From assembly GCA_029260755.1 (NCBI GenBank), contig JAJDCQ010000099.1, positions 1 to 64,000 on the forward strand: DNA of 64,000 bases, read 5' to 3'. Positions 34,656 to 47,521 of the stretch are shown here, piece by piece (positions within the stretch are counted from its first letter, which is position 1; every line of letters starts with the position of its first letter). Source of the stretch: Planctomycetota bacterium. GTDB lineage: Bacteria > Planctomycetota > J058 > JAJDCQ01. The position numbers and the translations under genes were made by a program. The notes beneath the pieces are model-generated. The model had not been told where the DNA came from and did no database searches. It saw only the letters and a list, made by a program, of their open reading frames with translations.

Positions 34656-37600
34656 ATGCGTAAGATCAACTGGAAGCGTGGGTTCACGGCGCTGGCCGTC
34701 GCGATCGCGGCGAGCGCCGCGCCCGCCGTCGGACCCGACGAGGCGCGCGCCGGTGTGTCGGCGAGCCCGTCGCCGGCCACGGCGGGCCAGTCGATCACGA
34801 TCCGGAGCGACCGCGCGGGCGTCCTCCACTGGGGCGTCGACCGCTGGCAGGAGCCGACCAACGCCTGGCCCACCGGCACGCATCGCGCGTTCGGCGCGCT
34901 CGAGACCCCGCTCGTTCCCCGCGGCGCCGACCACGCGGTCACCGTCGGCCCGTTCCCGGCCGGCGTCGCCGAGCTGAACTTCGTCATCCGCTACGCCGAT
35001 GGCACCTGGGACAGCGACGGCGGCCGCGACTACCGCGTCGCGATCGCCGGCGCGAGCGCGACGCCCCCCGGCGCGATCACGATCGGCCGCGGCCCGAGCA
35101 TCGGCTGGTCGGGCGGCGAGGAGTACTTCGAGGAGCTCCAGGACTGGGTCGCCGACGACGTCCGGTCGCTCGACTACTTCGACGACGGGCGCGCCCTCCA
35201 CGACGGCCAGGACCGGAGCCGGGACATCGTCGCGTTCTACTCGCGTCGCACCGCCGACACCCTGTTCCTCCGCCTCGACTTCCTCGACCTCGCCCTCGGC
35301 GCCGAGCGCGGCGGCCTGAACTGCGGCATCCTCATCGACTTCCAGACCGGCGGGCAGCGTCACCTCCCGTCGTTCGTCCGCGAGACGACGGCGCACCCGT
35401 GGGAGCTCGCCGTCCTCGTCCGCGACGCCGATGAGTTCGTCATCTACGACGCGCAGTGGAACACCGTCGCCAGCCCGCGCAGCAACGCCTGGGTGAGCAA
35501 GGGGGCCTACTTCCGGAGCGACCTCGACGCCGTCGAGACGGGTATCGATCTCCAGGCCCTCCGCTGGAAGGGCTGGGACGGCCGGTCGCCGCTCCGGTTC
35601 CAGGTCTACACCTGGAAGGACGGCACCGACGAGGTGAACGACGCGGTCGCCGAGGCGGACCTCTTCGACGGCGCCCTCGACGAGCAGATCGCGGAGACCG
35701 ACCGCGGCTCGACCGCGAAGTACTCGGTGATCCTCCACGGCAACCAGTCGATCAGCAGCGCCGACCACGTCGCCGACCTGATCCGCAACCACAGGATCCA
35801 GACGCCGAGCGGCCGCCCGACGGGCTACCACCGGGCGCTCGAGACCCACTCGGTCTTCGACGTGAAGGTGAACATCCACGTCAGCGGCTCGCTCGCCGCG
35901 ACCCTGGAGTGGGCGCAGCACCCCGACCCGGCCTTCGACGGCCCGTCGTTCAACCGCTGGATCGGCGCGTTCCTCGACGCGGACCCCGACAATGGCGACG
36001 GGGCGCTCATCGGAGGCACCTACTCCGAGCACATCATGCCCTACTTCGAGCACTCGGGCGTGAACGAGTCGAGCGCGCGCCTGAAGGAGGAGACGCTCCG
36101 CCGGGTCTACGGGCAGCCGAGCCCGCCGTCGGTCTTCTGGACGCCGGAGCGAGTGATCCGTGCCGAGACGTTCGCCGACATCCGCAGCGCCGGCTACGGG
36201 TGGACGGTGGTCGACCAGTTCAACCATCTCTGGCAGTGGTACGGCCGCGACGACGCCCTCGGGAACAACGGCTTCAAGATCAACCGCATCAACGGCGTCG
36301 ACTGCTTCATCATCAACGACGAGCCCGACCAGAAGAAGTTCGGGACGACCGACGGCGGTACGTTCATCGACACCCGCTACCTCCTCCTCGGGAAGGCGTT
36401 CGACCCCGACCAGGAGCAGCTCGTCCTCGTCTTCGACGACTGGGAGGCGTTCTCGGGCCGGTCGTTCACCTCCTTCGGGACCGGCAGCGACAACCCCGAC
36501 AACTACGACGCGCACATCCGCTGGCTCGGGAACCACCCGTGGGTCCAGGTCGTGACCCTCGAGGAGGTCGCGTCCTGGGGATGGACGCCGGTCGATCGCG
36601 GTCAGCGGAGCGACCTCGGCCTCGAGACCTATCACTGGCTCCAGCACGCCGTCGAGCGGAGCTACGACAGCTGGTACTTCGGCAGTCCCCAGGAGGAGGG
36701 CTTCCGCGACCTCATCCCGACCCTCCGGCGGGGCCAGAACGCGAGCAAGATCTTCGGCGACGTCTGGACGCCCGGGACGCTCCTGCGCGACGTCTGGGAC
36801 GACGTCCGCGGCGCCCCGGCCGGCAACCTCAAGACGCTCGCCGAGATGACCTACGCGTCGATGGTCTTCGAGACGGCCTGGCACGACGAGGACAGGAACA
36901 ACTACCACCCGCGCACCGGCGATCAGCGCAACGACTACCTCGACCCCGACACGACCTACGACCGGATCGCCGGCTGGGCGATCGGGCTGCACAACCACGT
37001 GAAGGACGCCGCCATCGTGGCGCGCGCCGCCCACTGGGCGGCCGGCTCGCCGGCGCGGGCCACCCGCGCCTATGCGCTCGACGTCGACCACGACGGCGAG
37101 CGGGAGCACGTGATCGAGAACGACCGGGTCTACGCCGTCTTCGAGAACGACGGCGGCCGGTTGATCGCCATGTTCGCCCGCGAGCTCGCGACCGGCGAGG
37201 CGTTCAGCGTGATCGGCGCCCTCCCGGTCAATCCGGGCGACAGCCGCGAGGCCGAGTGGGAGGGCGACCGCAACGGGAGCCAGCGACGCGTCTCCGGGCT
37301 CAAGGACTGGTGGAGCACCGGCCGGAGCACCAGCGGCTACGTGAACGACATCTACTCCGTCACGACGGCGTCGGGCGGCCTCCGGTTCACCTCGAGCGAC
37401 GGGCGGATCCGGAAGACGATCACCCTCGCGGCCGGGAGCAGCCGCCTCGAGGCGCGCTACGAGACCGACCCGAGCGTCGGCCGGCTCTACGTCCGCTCGG
37501 GCCTCAGCCCGCACATCACCGAGCTGGCGATGAGCGGTCAGCAGTCGCTCCGGGCCACCCGGAGCGGCAACCGCTACGAGCTCGCGAGCGACCACGGCGT

Positions 37601-37766
37601 CCGGGTCGGGATCGCGGTCGAGGTCCACGGCAGCGGCGCGTCGCTCCACGACCACCCCGACGACGGCTCGGCGGCGTCGCCGCGCACCGTCGCCCTGACC
37701 CACCAGGTCGAGGCCTCCGGCGAGCGCGACTTCCGCGTCGTCCTCGACGCGACCGTCCGCCGCTGA
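34656..37766 (+). CDS. Secreted GH57-like glycoside hydrolase with N-terminal carbohydrate-binding domains, 1036 aa
   Basis: A signal peptide (about 1-32, ending EARA) is followed by a starch-binding-like beta domain (LHWGVDRWQ, FVIRYADGTWDSDGGRDYR; about 33-130), a DOMON-like domain (about 145-335), and a (beta/alpha) barrel region (about 360-660) with GH57-type landmarks: GGTYSEHIMPYFE, the likely nucleophile glutamate in VFWTPERV, and an acidic residue in LVLVFDDWEAFSG. A C-terminal beta-rich region follows (about 800-1036). It probably acts on alpha-glucans outside the cell. Family assignment rests on motifs only; another clan member is possible. Confidence 0.6.
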   Translation: MRKINWKRGFTALAVAIAASAAPAVGPDEARAGVSASPSPATAGQSITIRSDRAGVLHWGVDRWQEPTNAWPTGTHRAFGALETPLVPRGADHAVTVGPFPAGVAELNFVIRYADGTWDSDGGRDYRVAIAGASATPPGAITIGRGPSIGWSGGEEYFEELQDWVADDVRSLDYFDDGRALHDGQDRSRDIVAFYSRRTADTLFLRLDFLDLALGAERGGLNCGILIDFQTGGQRHLPSFVRETTAHPWELAVLVRDADEFVIYDAQWNTVASPRSNAWVSKGAYFRSDLDAVETGIDLQALRWKGWDGRSPLRFQVYTWKDGTDEVNDAVAEADLFDGALDEQIAETDRGSTAKYSVILHGNQSISSADHVADLIRNHRIQTPSGRPTGYHRALETHSVFDVKVNIHVSGSLAATLEWAQHPDPAFDGPSFNRWIGAFLDADPDNGDGALIGGTYSEHIMPYFEHSGVNESSARLKEETLRRVYGQPSPPSVFWTPERVIRAETFADIRSAGYGWTVVDQFNHLWQWYGRDDALGNNGFKINRINGVDCFIINDEPDQKKFGTTDGGTFIDTRYLLLGKAFDPDQEQLVLVFDDWEAFSGRSFTSFGTGSDNPDNYDAHIRWLGNHPWVQVVTLEEVASWGWTPVDRGQRSDLGLETYHWLQHAVERSYDSWYFGSPQEEGFRDLIPTLRRGQNASKIFGDVWTPGTLLRDVWDDVRGAPAGNLKTLAEMTYASMVFETAWHDEDRNNYHPRTGDQRNDYLDPDTTYDRIAGWAIGLHNHVKDAAIVARAAHWAAGSPARATRAYALDVDHDGEREHVIENDRVYAVFENDGGRLIAMFARELATGEAFSVIGALPVNPGDSREAEWEGDRNGSQRRVSGLKDWWSTGRSTSGYVNDIYSVTTASGGLRFTSSDGRIRKTITLAAGSSRLEARYETDPSVGRLYVRSGLSPHITELAMSGQQSLRATRSGNRYELASDHGVRVGIAVEVHGSGASLHDHPDDGSAASPRTVALTHQVEASGERDFRVVLDATVRR

Positions 37767-37849
37767 CCGACCGCTGATCGACCATTGACCGACCGGCTTG
37801 CTCCGGGCGTCCTCCCCTGCGATTCTGGAGGCGGAGGAACCTCGCGCCC

Positions 37850-40309
37850 ATGGAAGTCGCCGGAATCGTCGCCGGTCTCTGTCTCCTCGTCCTGCTGTCC
37901 ACCTACCTCGGTCGAGGCTTCGGGGGCCTCGTCCTCGCGGGCGGCGGAGGCCTGATCACCTGGGCCGCCTACGGCGCGCCGAGTCAGGCCTGGTTCGGCG
38001 GCGTCGGCGGCGCCTACGCCCTCCTCGTGATCCTCTTCTCCCTGCCGCCGGTCCGGCGCGCCGTCGTCACCTCGATCGTCTTCAGGGTGATGAAGGGCGT
38101 CCTCCCGCGGCTCGGCGAGACCGAGCGGACCGCGCTCGAGGCCGGCACCGTCTGGTGGGATGGAGAGATCTTCAGCGGTTCGCCCAACTGGAAGGTGCTG
38201 TTCGACTTCTCGGTGAAGCCGCTCTCCGCCGAGGAGCGCGCCTTCCTCGACGGCCCCGTCGTCGAGCTCTGCGAGAAGCTCGACCTCCCGCAGATCGAGG
38301 CCGAGGGCGACCTCTCGCCCGAGACGTGGGACTTCATCAAGGAGAAGGGCTTCTTCGGGATGATCATCCCGAAGGAGCACGGCGGGCTCGGCTTCTCGGC
38401 CGCCGCCCACTCGGCGATCGTCGCCAAGGTGAGCAGTCGAAGCATCACGGCCGCCGTCACCGTCATGGTGCCGAACTCGCTCGGGCCCGCCGAGCTGCTG
38501 CTCCACTACGGCACCGACGAGCAGAAGAAGCACTACCTCCCCCGCCTCGCGAAGGGCCAGGAGATCCCCTGCTTCGCCCTCACCGGTCCGGAGGCGGGCA
38601 GCGACGCGGCCGCGACCCAGAGCGTCGGGATCGTGTGCAAGGGCGAGTACGAGGGCGAAGAGGTCCTCGGGATGCGGCTGACGTGGCGCAAGCGCTACAT
38701 CACCCTCGGCCCGGTCGCGACGGTGATCGGATTGGCGTTCCGGTTGAAGGACCCCGATCGCCTCCTCGGCGGCGAGACCGACCTCGGGATCACCTGCGCC
38801 CTGATCCCGTCGCACCTCGACGGGATCGACATCGGCGCCCGCCACGATCCGATGGGCGTCCCGTTCCACAACGGGCCGAACTCGGGGCGCGACGTGTTCG
38901 TCCCGCTCGAGTTCATCATCGGCGGCCAGCCGATGGCCGGCCAGGGCTGGCGCATGCTGATGGAGTGTCTGGCCGTCGGGCGCTCGATCTCCCTGCCGGC
39001 CCTCTCGATCGGCGGGATCCAGCTCGCCGCGCGCGTCGTCGGCGCCTACGCGACCGTCCGCGAGCAGTTCGACACGCCGATCGGCCGGTTCGAGGGGATC
39101 GAGGAGCCGCTCGCCCGGATCGGCGGGATGGCCTACCTGACGACCGCGGCCGGCACGATGACGGCCGGCGCCGTCGACGCGGGCGAGAAGCCGGCCGTCG
39201 CCAGCGCGATCGTCAAGTGCTACCTCACCGAGGCGATGCGCGCCTGCATCAACGACGCGATGGACATCCGCGCCGGCGCCGCGATCTGTCGCGGGCCTCG
39301 AAACATGCTCGCGCGCGCCTACGCGGCCGCGCCGATCGGGATCACCGTCGAGGGGGCGAACATCCTCACCCGATCGATGATCATCTACGGCCAGGGCGCG
39401 ATCCGCTGCCACCCCTTCGTGCAGGAGCAGATGATCGCCGTCACCGAGGACGACCTGCCCCGATTCGACCGCGCGTTCTTCGGCCACGTCAACTTCGTCT
39501 TCACGAACATGGCCCGCGCGGCGATCCGGGCGCTCACCTCGAGCCGCACCGTCGCGACGATGGGGCGCGGGCCCGTCCGCCGTCAGCTCCAGCACCTCAG
39601 CCGCCTCTCGAGCGCCTTCGTCCTCATCTCGGACTTCGCGATGGCGACCCTCGGCGGCAAGCTCAAGCGGATGGAGAAGCTGAGCGGTCGGATGGCAGAC
39701 GCGCTCGCGTGGCTGTACCTCGCGAGCGCCGCGGTGAAGCGCTTCCACGACGAGGGCGCGCCGAGCCGCGACGAGCCGTTCGTCACCTGGTCCTGCGTCC
39801 ACGCCCGCTATCAGGTCCAGGAGGCGCTCCGCGGGATCCTCGACAACCTCCCGAACCGGCCGGCCGCGTGGCTGCTGTCGTGGGTCTGCTTCCCGCTCGG
39901 CGCCCACTTCCGGCCGGTCGATGACCGGCTCGGCGCGAAGGTCGCCCGGGCGCTGCTCGAGGACCGCGAGGAGCGCCTGCATCTGACGAGCGCCATCTAC
40001 ATCCCGAGCGCGAGCGAGCCCGGTCTCGGGAAGCTCGAGCACGCCCTCGACGCGGCCGTCGAGGCGCTCGCGGTCGAGTCGCGCATCCGCGACGCCGTCC
40101 GCGAGGGGAGGATCGACAAGGCGCCCGGCGAGGCGCTCGTCGAGCTCGCCCTCGCCGCGGGCGTGATCACCGACGCCGACCGCGACAAGCTCCGGGCCGC
40201 CGACGAGGCGCGGGCCGAGATCATCCGCGTCGACAGCTTCGACCGGGACGAGTACCGCGAGCGGGCGGCATCGCGCCCGTCGGGACGCCTCGGAGCGCAG
40301 CTCGGGTAG
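37850..40309 (+). CDS. fadE: FadE-type acyl-CoA dehydrogenase, 819 aa
   Basis: Two N-terminal membrane segments (about 3-50 and 55-70) precede an acyl-CoA dehydrogenase domain with IIPKEHGGLGFSAAAHS, CFALTGPEAGSDAAA (flavin/substrate region) and RRQLQHLSRLSSAFV near the C-terminus. Length and layout match the long membrane-linked FadE of E. coli (814 aa) rather than the short soluble enzymes. It carries out the first step of fatty acid beta-oxidation, giving trans-2-enoyl-CoA. It ends 5 bp before the next kinase gene. Confidence 0.9.
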   Translation: MEVAGIVAGLCLLVLLSTYLGRGFGGLVLAGGGGLITWAAYGAPSQAWFGGVGGAYALLVILFSLPPVRRAVVTSIVFRVMKGVLPRLGETERTALEAGTVWWDGEIFSGSPNWKVLFDFSVKPLSAEERAFLDGPVVELCEKLDLPQIEAEGDLSPETWDFIKEKGFFGMIIPKEHGGLGFSAAAHSAIVAKVSSRSITAAVTVMVPNSLGPAELLLHYGTDEQKKHYLPRLAKGQEIPCFALTGPEAGSDAAATQSVGIVCKGEYEGEEVLGMRLTWRKRYITLGPVATVIGLAFRLKDPDRLLGGETDLGITCALIPSHLDGIDIGARHDPMGVPFHNGPNSGRDVFVPLEFIIGGQPMAGQGWRMLMECLAVGRSISLPALSIGGIQLAARVVGAYATVREQFDTPIGRFEGIEEPLARIGGMAYLTTAAGTMTAGAVDAGEKPAVASAIVKCYLTEAMRACINDAMDIRAGAAICRGPRNMLARAYAAAPIGITVEGANILTRSMIIYGQGAIRCHPFVQEQMIAVTEDDLPRFDRAFFGHVNFVFTNMARAAIRALTSSRTVATMGRGPVRRQLQHLSRLSSAFVLISDFAMATLGGKLKRMEKLSGRMADALAWLYLASAAVKRFHDEGAPSRDEPFVTWSCVHARYQVQEALRGILDNLPNRPAAWLLSWVCFPLGAHFRPVDDRLGAKVARALLEDREERLHLTSAIYIPSASEPGLGKLEHALDAAVEALAVESRIRDAVREGRIDKAPGEALVELALAAGVITDADRDKLRAADEARAEIIRVDSFDRDEYRERAASRPSGRLGAQLG

Positions 40310-40314
40310 CCCCC

Positions 40315-43300
40315 GTGACCGGCCGCCCGAGCGAGCATCCCTCGACGAACCTGGCGGCGGCGCGGGCGCACGCCCTCGCCGTCTACCGGAGCGTCCTTCA
40401 ATTCGACCCGACCTTCAGTCCGCATCCCGACGCCCACCTCGAGCGGGGCGAGAAGCTGGGCGAGGGCGGCATGGGCGCCGTCTTCCGCGTGCACGACCGC
40501 CGCCTCGGGCGCGACGCCGCCCTCAAGGTGATCCTCGAGCACCAGGTCGGGGACCCCGAGGTGCGCCGTCGCTTCGAGCGCGAGGCGCGGATCACGGCCG
40601 GCCTCGATCATCCGGCCGTCCCGCCGGTGCACGACACCGGCGTCGACGCGGCCGGTCGCCCCTACATGCTCATGCGCGTGATCGAGGGCGAGCCGCTCTC
40701 GAGGCGGATCGCCCGCTTCCACGCGGGCCGGCCCTCGCTCGGAGGGAGCGCGGAGCTCGGCGCGCTCGTCGAGATCCTCGTCCGGGTGGCCGAGACGGTC
40801 GCCTACGCCCACAGCCGCGGGATCGTCCACCGCGACCTCAAGCCGGACAATGTCATGGTCGGGCAGTTCGGCGAGGTGGCCGTGATGGACTGGGGCCTCG
40901 CCCGCGAGCTCGGCCGGACGGAGGACACGTTCGAGACGCTCGGCGCGCCCGGCGGGGGCGACGGACCGGCCGGTCTGACCCAGGTCGGCGCGGTCATCGG
41001 GACGCCGGGCTACCTCCCGCCCGAGCAGGCCGACGGCGAGGAGGTCGACGGGCGGGCCGATGTCTTCGCCCTCGGCGCGATCCTCGCCGAGATCCTGACC
41101 GGACGCCCGCCGATCGCCGGCGAGACGAACCTCAACCGCCTCACCGCCACCCTCAAGGGCGAGATCGCCACGCCCGGGTCGCTTCGGCGCGATGTACCGC
41201 CGGAGCTCGACTCGATCGCCGCCGCCGCCCTCGCCGCCGATCGAGACGCGAGGACGCCGACGGCGGAGGCGCTCGGGGCCGACCTCCGGGCGTGGCTCGG
41301 CGGCGGCGCGGTCGTCGCGCATCGCTACGGGCCCGCCGAGCGGGCGACCCGCTGGGCCCGTCGGCATCCGACGGCGCTCGTCGGCGCGGCCGCGTCGGCG
41401 CTCCTGCTGGCCGTCGCCGGCTCCGCCGTCGTCGTCGTGTCGCGAACGGCCGACCGGGCGCTGGCCGACGCGCGCGCCGACCGGATCGCCGCGGCGCGGC
41501 GCGCGAGCGAGGACGCGCGCGCCGCCGTCGTGGCCTCCTCGGGCCGGGGGGCAGCCGAGCACACACGAGCCGCCCTCGACGCGGTCGTGGCCGCGACGGC
41601 GCGGCACGGCCTCGAGCCCGACGAGCCCGGCGCGCGCGAGGCGCTCGAGGAGGCGTCATCGCGCCTCGGCGAGGTCGCCCTCGAGAGCCAGCAGTGGGAG
41701 CTCGCCCGTCACGCCTTCGAGCGAGCGGCCGAGCTCGGCGGCGACGACACGCGCGTCGCGGCGGTCGACGACGCGCGTCGCGCCGTCTCGCAGCGGCTCG
41801 AGGACGCGGCCCGGCGCCGCCGTGAGTCGATCGAGGCGACGCTCGCGCGGGCCGCGGCGGGCGAGCTCGCGGACCGCGATGACTTCGTTCGAGCGGTCTA
41901 CGAGATCCTCCAGGCGGCTGGCCAGGATGGAGGGGCGGCGGCGGCGCTCCTCGCCGCTCGCCTCGACGCGATCACCGAGCGCCTCCGTGAGGTCGAGCGG
42001 ACGGCGCTCCTCGCGGTCGTAGGCGACCGACGCGACCAGGTCGCGCGGGCGCTCGCGCGGCGGCACGCCGGCGATCGTCTCGAGGTAGAGGAGCGTCGGA
42101 TCCTCGAGGATGCGGAGGAGTCGCTCCGGAAGGCCGCCCGGGACGAGATGAGCTTCGTCCAGACCCCGATCAAGCGGCTGACCGTCATCGCGTCGCGGCA
42201 GACGCGAGAGGTCGGGGAAGGCGAGCTCGCCGTCGCCGCCGTCGCGTGCGAGGCGCTCGGAGGGCTCGGCATCGACGGCGAGCCCGTCGCCGCGCTCACC
42301 CGGTACCTCGATGTCGAGGCGAGCGGAGAGCGAGCGGTGACGGCCGGGCTGGCCCTCTGTCGGCTCGGTGGCCCGGAGGCGATCGCGGCGCTCCGCCGCG
42401 CCGTCCGTCGTCTGGGAGGACGAGGGGAGTTCGAGCGTCGCATCGGTCGGGCGATGCCGGCCGGGTCGAGCGACGATGCCGGCGCGCCGGACGACGTCGG
42501 TGAGCTCGTCCGGCGCGCCCGCGTCGCGCGGATCCAGGGACGGGCGGACGACGCGCGGGACCTTCTCGCCCGGGCCGGTGAGCTCGACGCCGAGGCGACC
42601 GAGGTGCGTCTGGAGCAGGCGCTCCTGCATCTGGAGACGAACCGGGACGCCGCAGCCCTCGCGCTCCTCGACCGGATCGTCGGTGAGGCGCCCTCCCTCG
42701 CGGCCGCCCGGATCGCGCGCGGGCGGGCGCTCCAGGGCGTCCGCCGCCGCGACGAGGCGATCGAGGAGCTTCGCCGCGGGACCGTGCTCGACCCCGGCTC
42801 GGCCGATGGGTGGCGCGCCCTCGGCGCGGCGCTGGCGAGGCGGAGAGAGCATCGCGACGAGGCGGGGCGCGCCCTCGACCGGGCGATCGAGCTCGACGGG
42901 GGCAACGGCGACGCCTGGGATGCCCGCGCGTCCCTCCGACTGAGCGTCGGCGACCACGACGGCGCCCACGCGGACATCAGCCGCGCCCTGAGGCTGGACC
43001 CCGATCACCGCGGATACCTCGGGCGGCGCTCTCGGATCCGTCGCGAGATGGGGGATCACCCCGGGGCGATCGCCGATGCCGAGCGGACGATCGAGCTCGA
43101 CCCCGACTCGATGTGGTCGCACTACAACCTCGCCATGGCGTTGCGGGAGGCGAAGCGCTATCCGGAGTCGCTCGCGGAGTTCGACCGCGTCGTGGAGCTC
43201 GGCCCGAGGAACGCTCGCGCCTGGCTCGACAGGGCGCTCGTCCTCTCGATGACCGGCGACGACGAGGGCGCTCTCGCCGACTACGCCCGCGCCATCGAGC

Positions 43301-43775
43301 TCGATCCGCGCGGCGGGACGGGGTGTCTCGCCTTCGTCAACCGGGGAGGCATCTTCATCCGGCGGGCCGAGTGGGGCCGGGCGATCGAGGAGCTCGACCG
43401 GGCCCTCGCTCTGAACCCGCGCGAGGCGCGCGCGCTCGACCTCCGGGCGATGGCCGTGCGGGGGCTGGGGCCCACCCCCGGGGCGAAGCCCGGGCCGATC
43501 TCCGACGAGGAGATCGCGACGCGCCATGCCCGCGCCGACGCGCTCATGAAGCGCAAGGACTGGGAGGCGGCGATCGCCGAGTACGACCGCATCATCGAGG
43601 CGCGGCCCGATCACCACCGGGGATGGTTCTACCGCGGCCAGTGCCGGCTCCAGGCGGGCGACCCCGACGGCGGCGCCGCCGACCTCGAGCGCTTCCTCGA
43701 GCTCCGACCCGACCATCGCGAGGCGGAGAAGGTCCGCGTGTTCCTGAAGCAGCTCCGCGAGCGCGGCTCCGGCAG

Positions 43776-43779
<4 letters not shown>
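40315..43779 (+). CDS. Membrane Ser/Thr kinase with TPR repeats, 1154 aa
   Basis: The kinase domain is complete: GEGGMGAV (49-56), K71, HRDLKPDN (162-169), DWG for DFG (182-184), PPEQ. A membrane helix (about 352-373) follows, then a coiled region, a HEAT-like part and tetratricopeptide repeats (about 735-1150) with the usual alternation, for example WSHYNLAMALREAKRYPESL and GWFYRGQCRLQAGDPDGG. The GTG start lies 5 bp after fadE, suggesting co-transcription. The C-terminus meets the opposite-strand kinase gene at a shared CTAG. The membrane helix would place the TPR part outside the cytoplasm. Confidence 0.88.
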
Positions 43780-46829
<3,050 letters not shown>

Positions 46830-46925
46830 GGATCGGGGTGGCTCCTCTGGGTAGGCTAGCCCGGACTATTCACGAGTATCATGGCGAGGTCGAGCGAGAG
46901 GCCGCTGGGCAAGGACGCAGGGCGA

Positions 46926-47159
46926 TCAGCCCTCGCCGCGGGCGATGAGCAGGGCGATCGCCGGCAGGAACAGGGCCGAGCAGCAGCCGGAGCCGAGCGC
47001 GTAGAGGGGCGACCCGGTCGCGAACCAGACGCCGCCGACGACGCCGACGAAGAGGAAGATCTCGAGGAACACGAGCCCGACGAGCAGGATCTTGGGGACG
47101 TCGGGGCCGCTGCCCATCCCGGGCTTCTTGAGCTCGATCCGCTGCGGTGGGGAGGTCAT
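46926..47159 (-). CDS. Small membrane protein, 77 aa (paralogue 1)
   Basis: The N-terminus MTSPPQRIELKKPG is followed by two hydrophobic helices (about 24-48 and 50-74) with VGGVWFATGSPLYALGSG between and within them. It is paralogous to the next gene (shared PPQRI and GGVW(F/Y)ATGS). Function unknown. It lies 96 bp upstream of the large kinase on the same strand, so it may belong to that operon. Confidence 0.65.
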   Translation of the reverse strand: MTSPPQRIELKKPGMGSGPDVPKILLVGLVFLEIFLFVGVVGGVWFATGSPLYALGSGCCSALFLPAIALLIARGEG

Positions 47160-47183
47160 GACGTCCTCGTCCTCGTCCGTCCG

Positions 47184-47414
47184 TCACTCGCCGACGATCG
47201 ACAGGCCGACGAGCGTCGTGATCACCATCGCCGCGACGCCGGCGCCGATCCCGTAGAGGATGGATCCGGTGGCGTACCAGACGCCTCCCCCGACGCCGAC
47301 GGTCACGACGAGGTCGATCACCCCGAAGATCGCCCGGAACAGGAGCGGGGCGTCGGTCGTGCTGCCCTGGCCCGGCGCCTGGAGCTGGATGCGCTGCGGT
47401 GGGTGGTCGGACAT
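47184..47414 (-). CDS. Small membrane protein, 76 aa (paralogue 2)
   Basis: MSDHPPQRIQLQAPGQG begins a two-helix protein with GGGVWYATGSILYGIGAG, a tandem duplicate of the preceding entry. I chose ATG 47414 because it aligns with the start of its paralogue; an in-frame upstream ATG at 47447 adds eleven unconserved residues. The 107 bp to the divergent selenoprotein candidate should hold both promoters. Confidence 0.65.
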   Translation of the reverse strand: MSDHPPQRIQLQAPGQGSTTDAPLLFRAIFGVIDLVVTVGVGGGVWYATGSILYGIGAGVAAMVITTLVGLSIVGE

Positions 47415-47521
47415 CGGCGGCCTCCGGATCGTCGGCGAGTATCGCAATTCGCGGCGCGGTCCGCGAGGGTGTGGCTCCCCGGTGGCGGCCGGTGAGGGCG
47501 GGCGGCTAAGCTCGACCCGCG

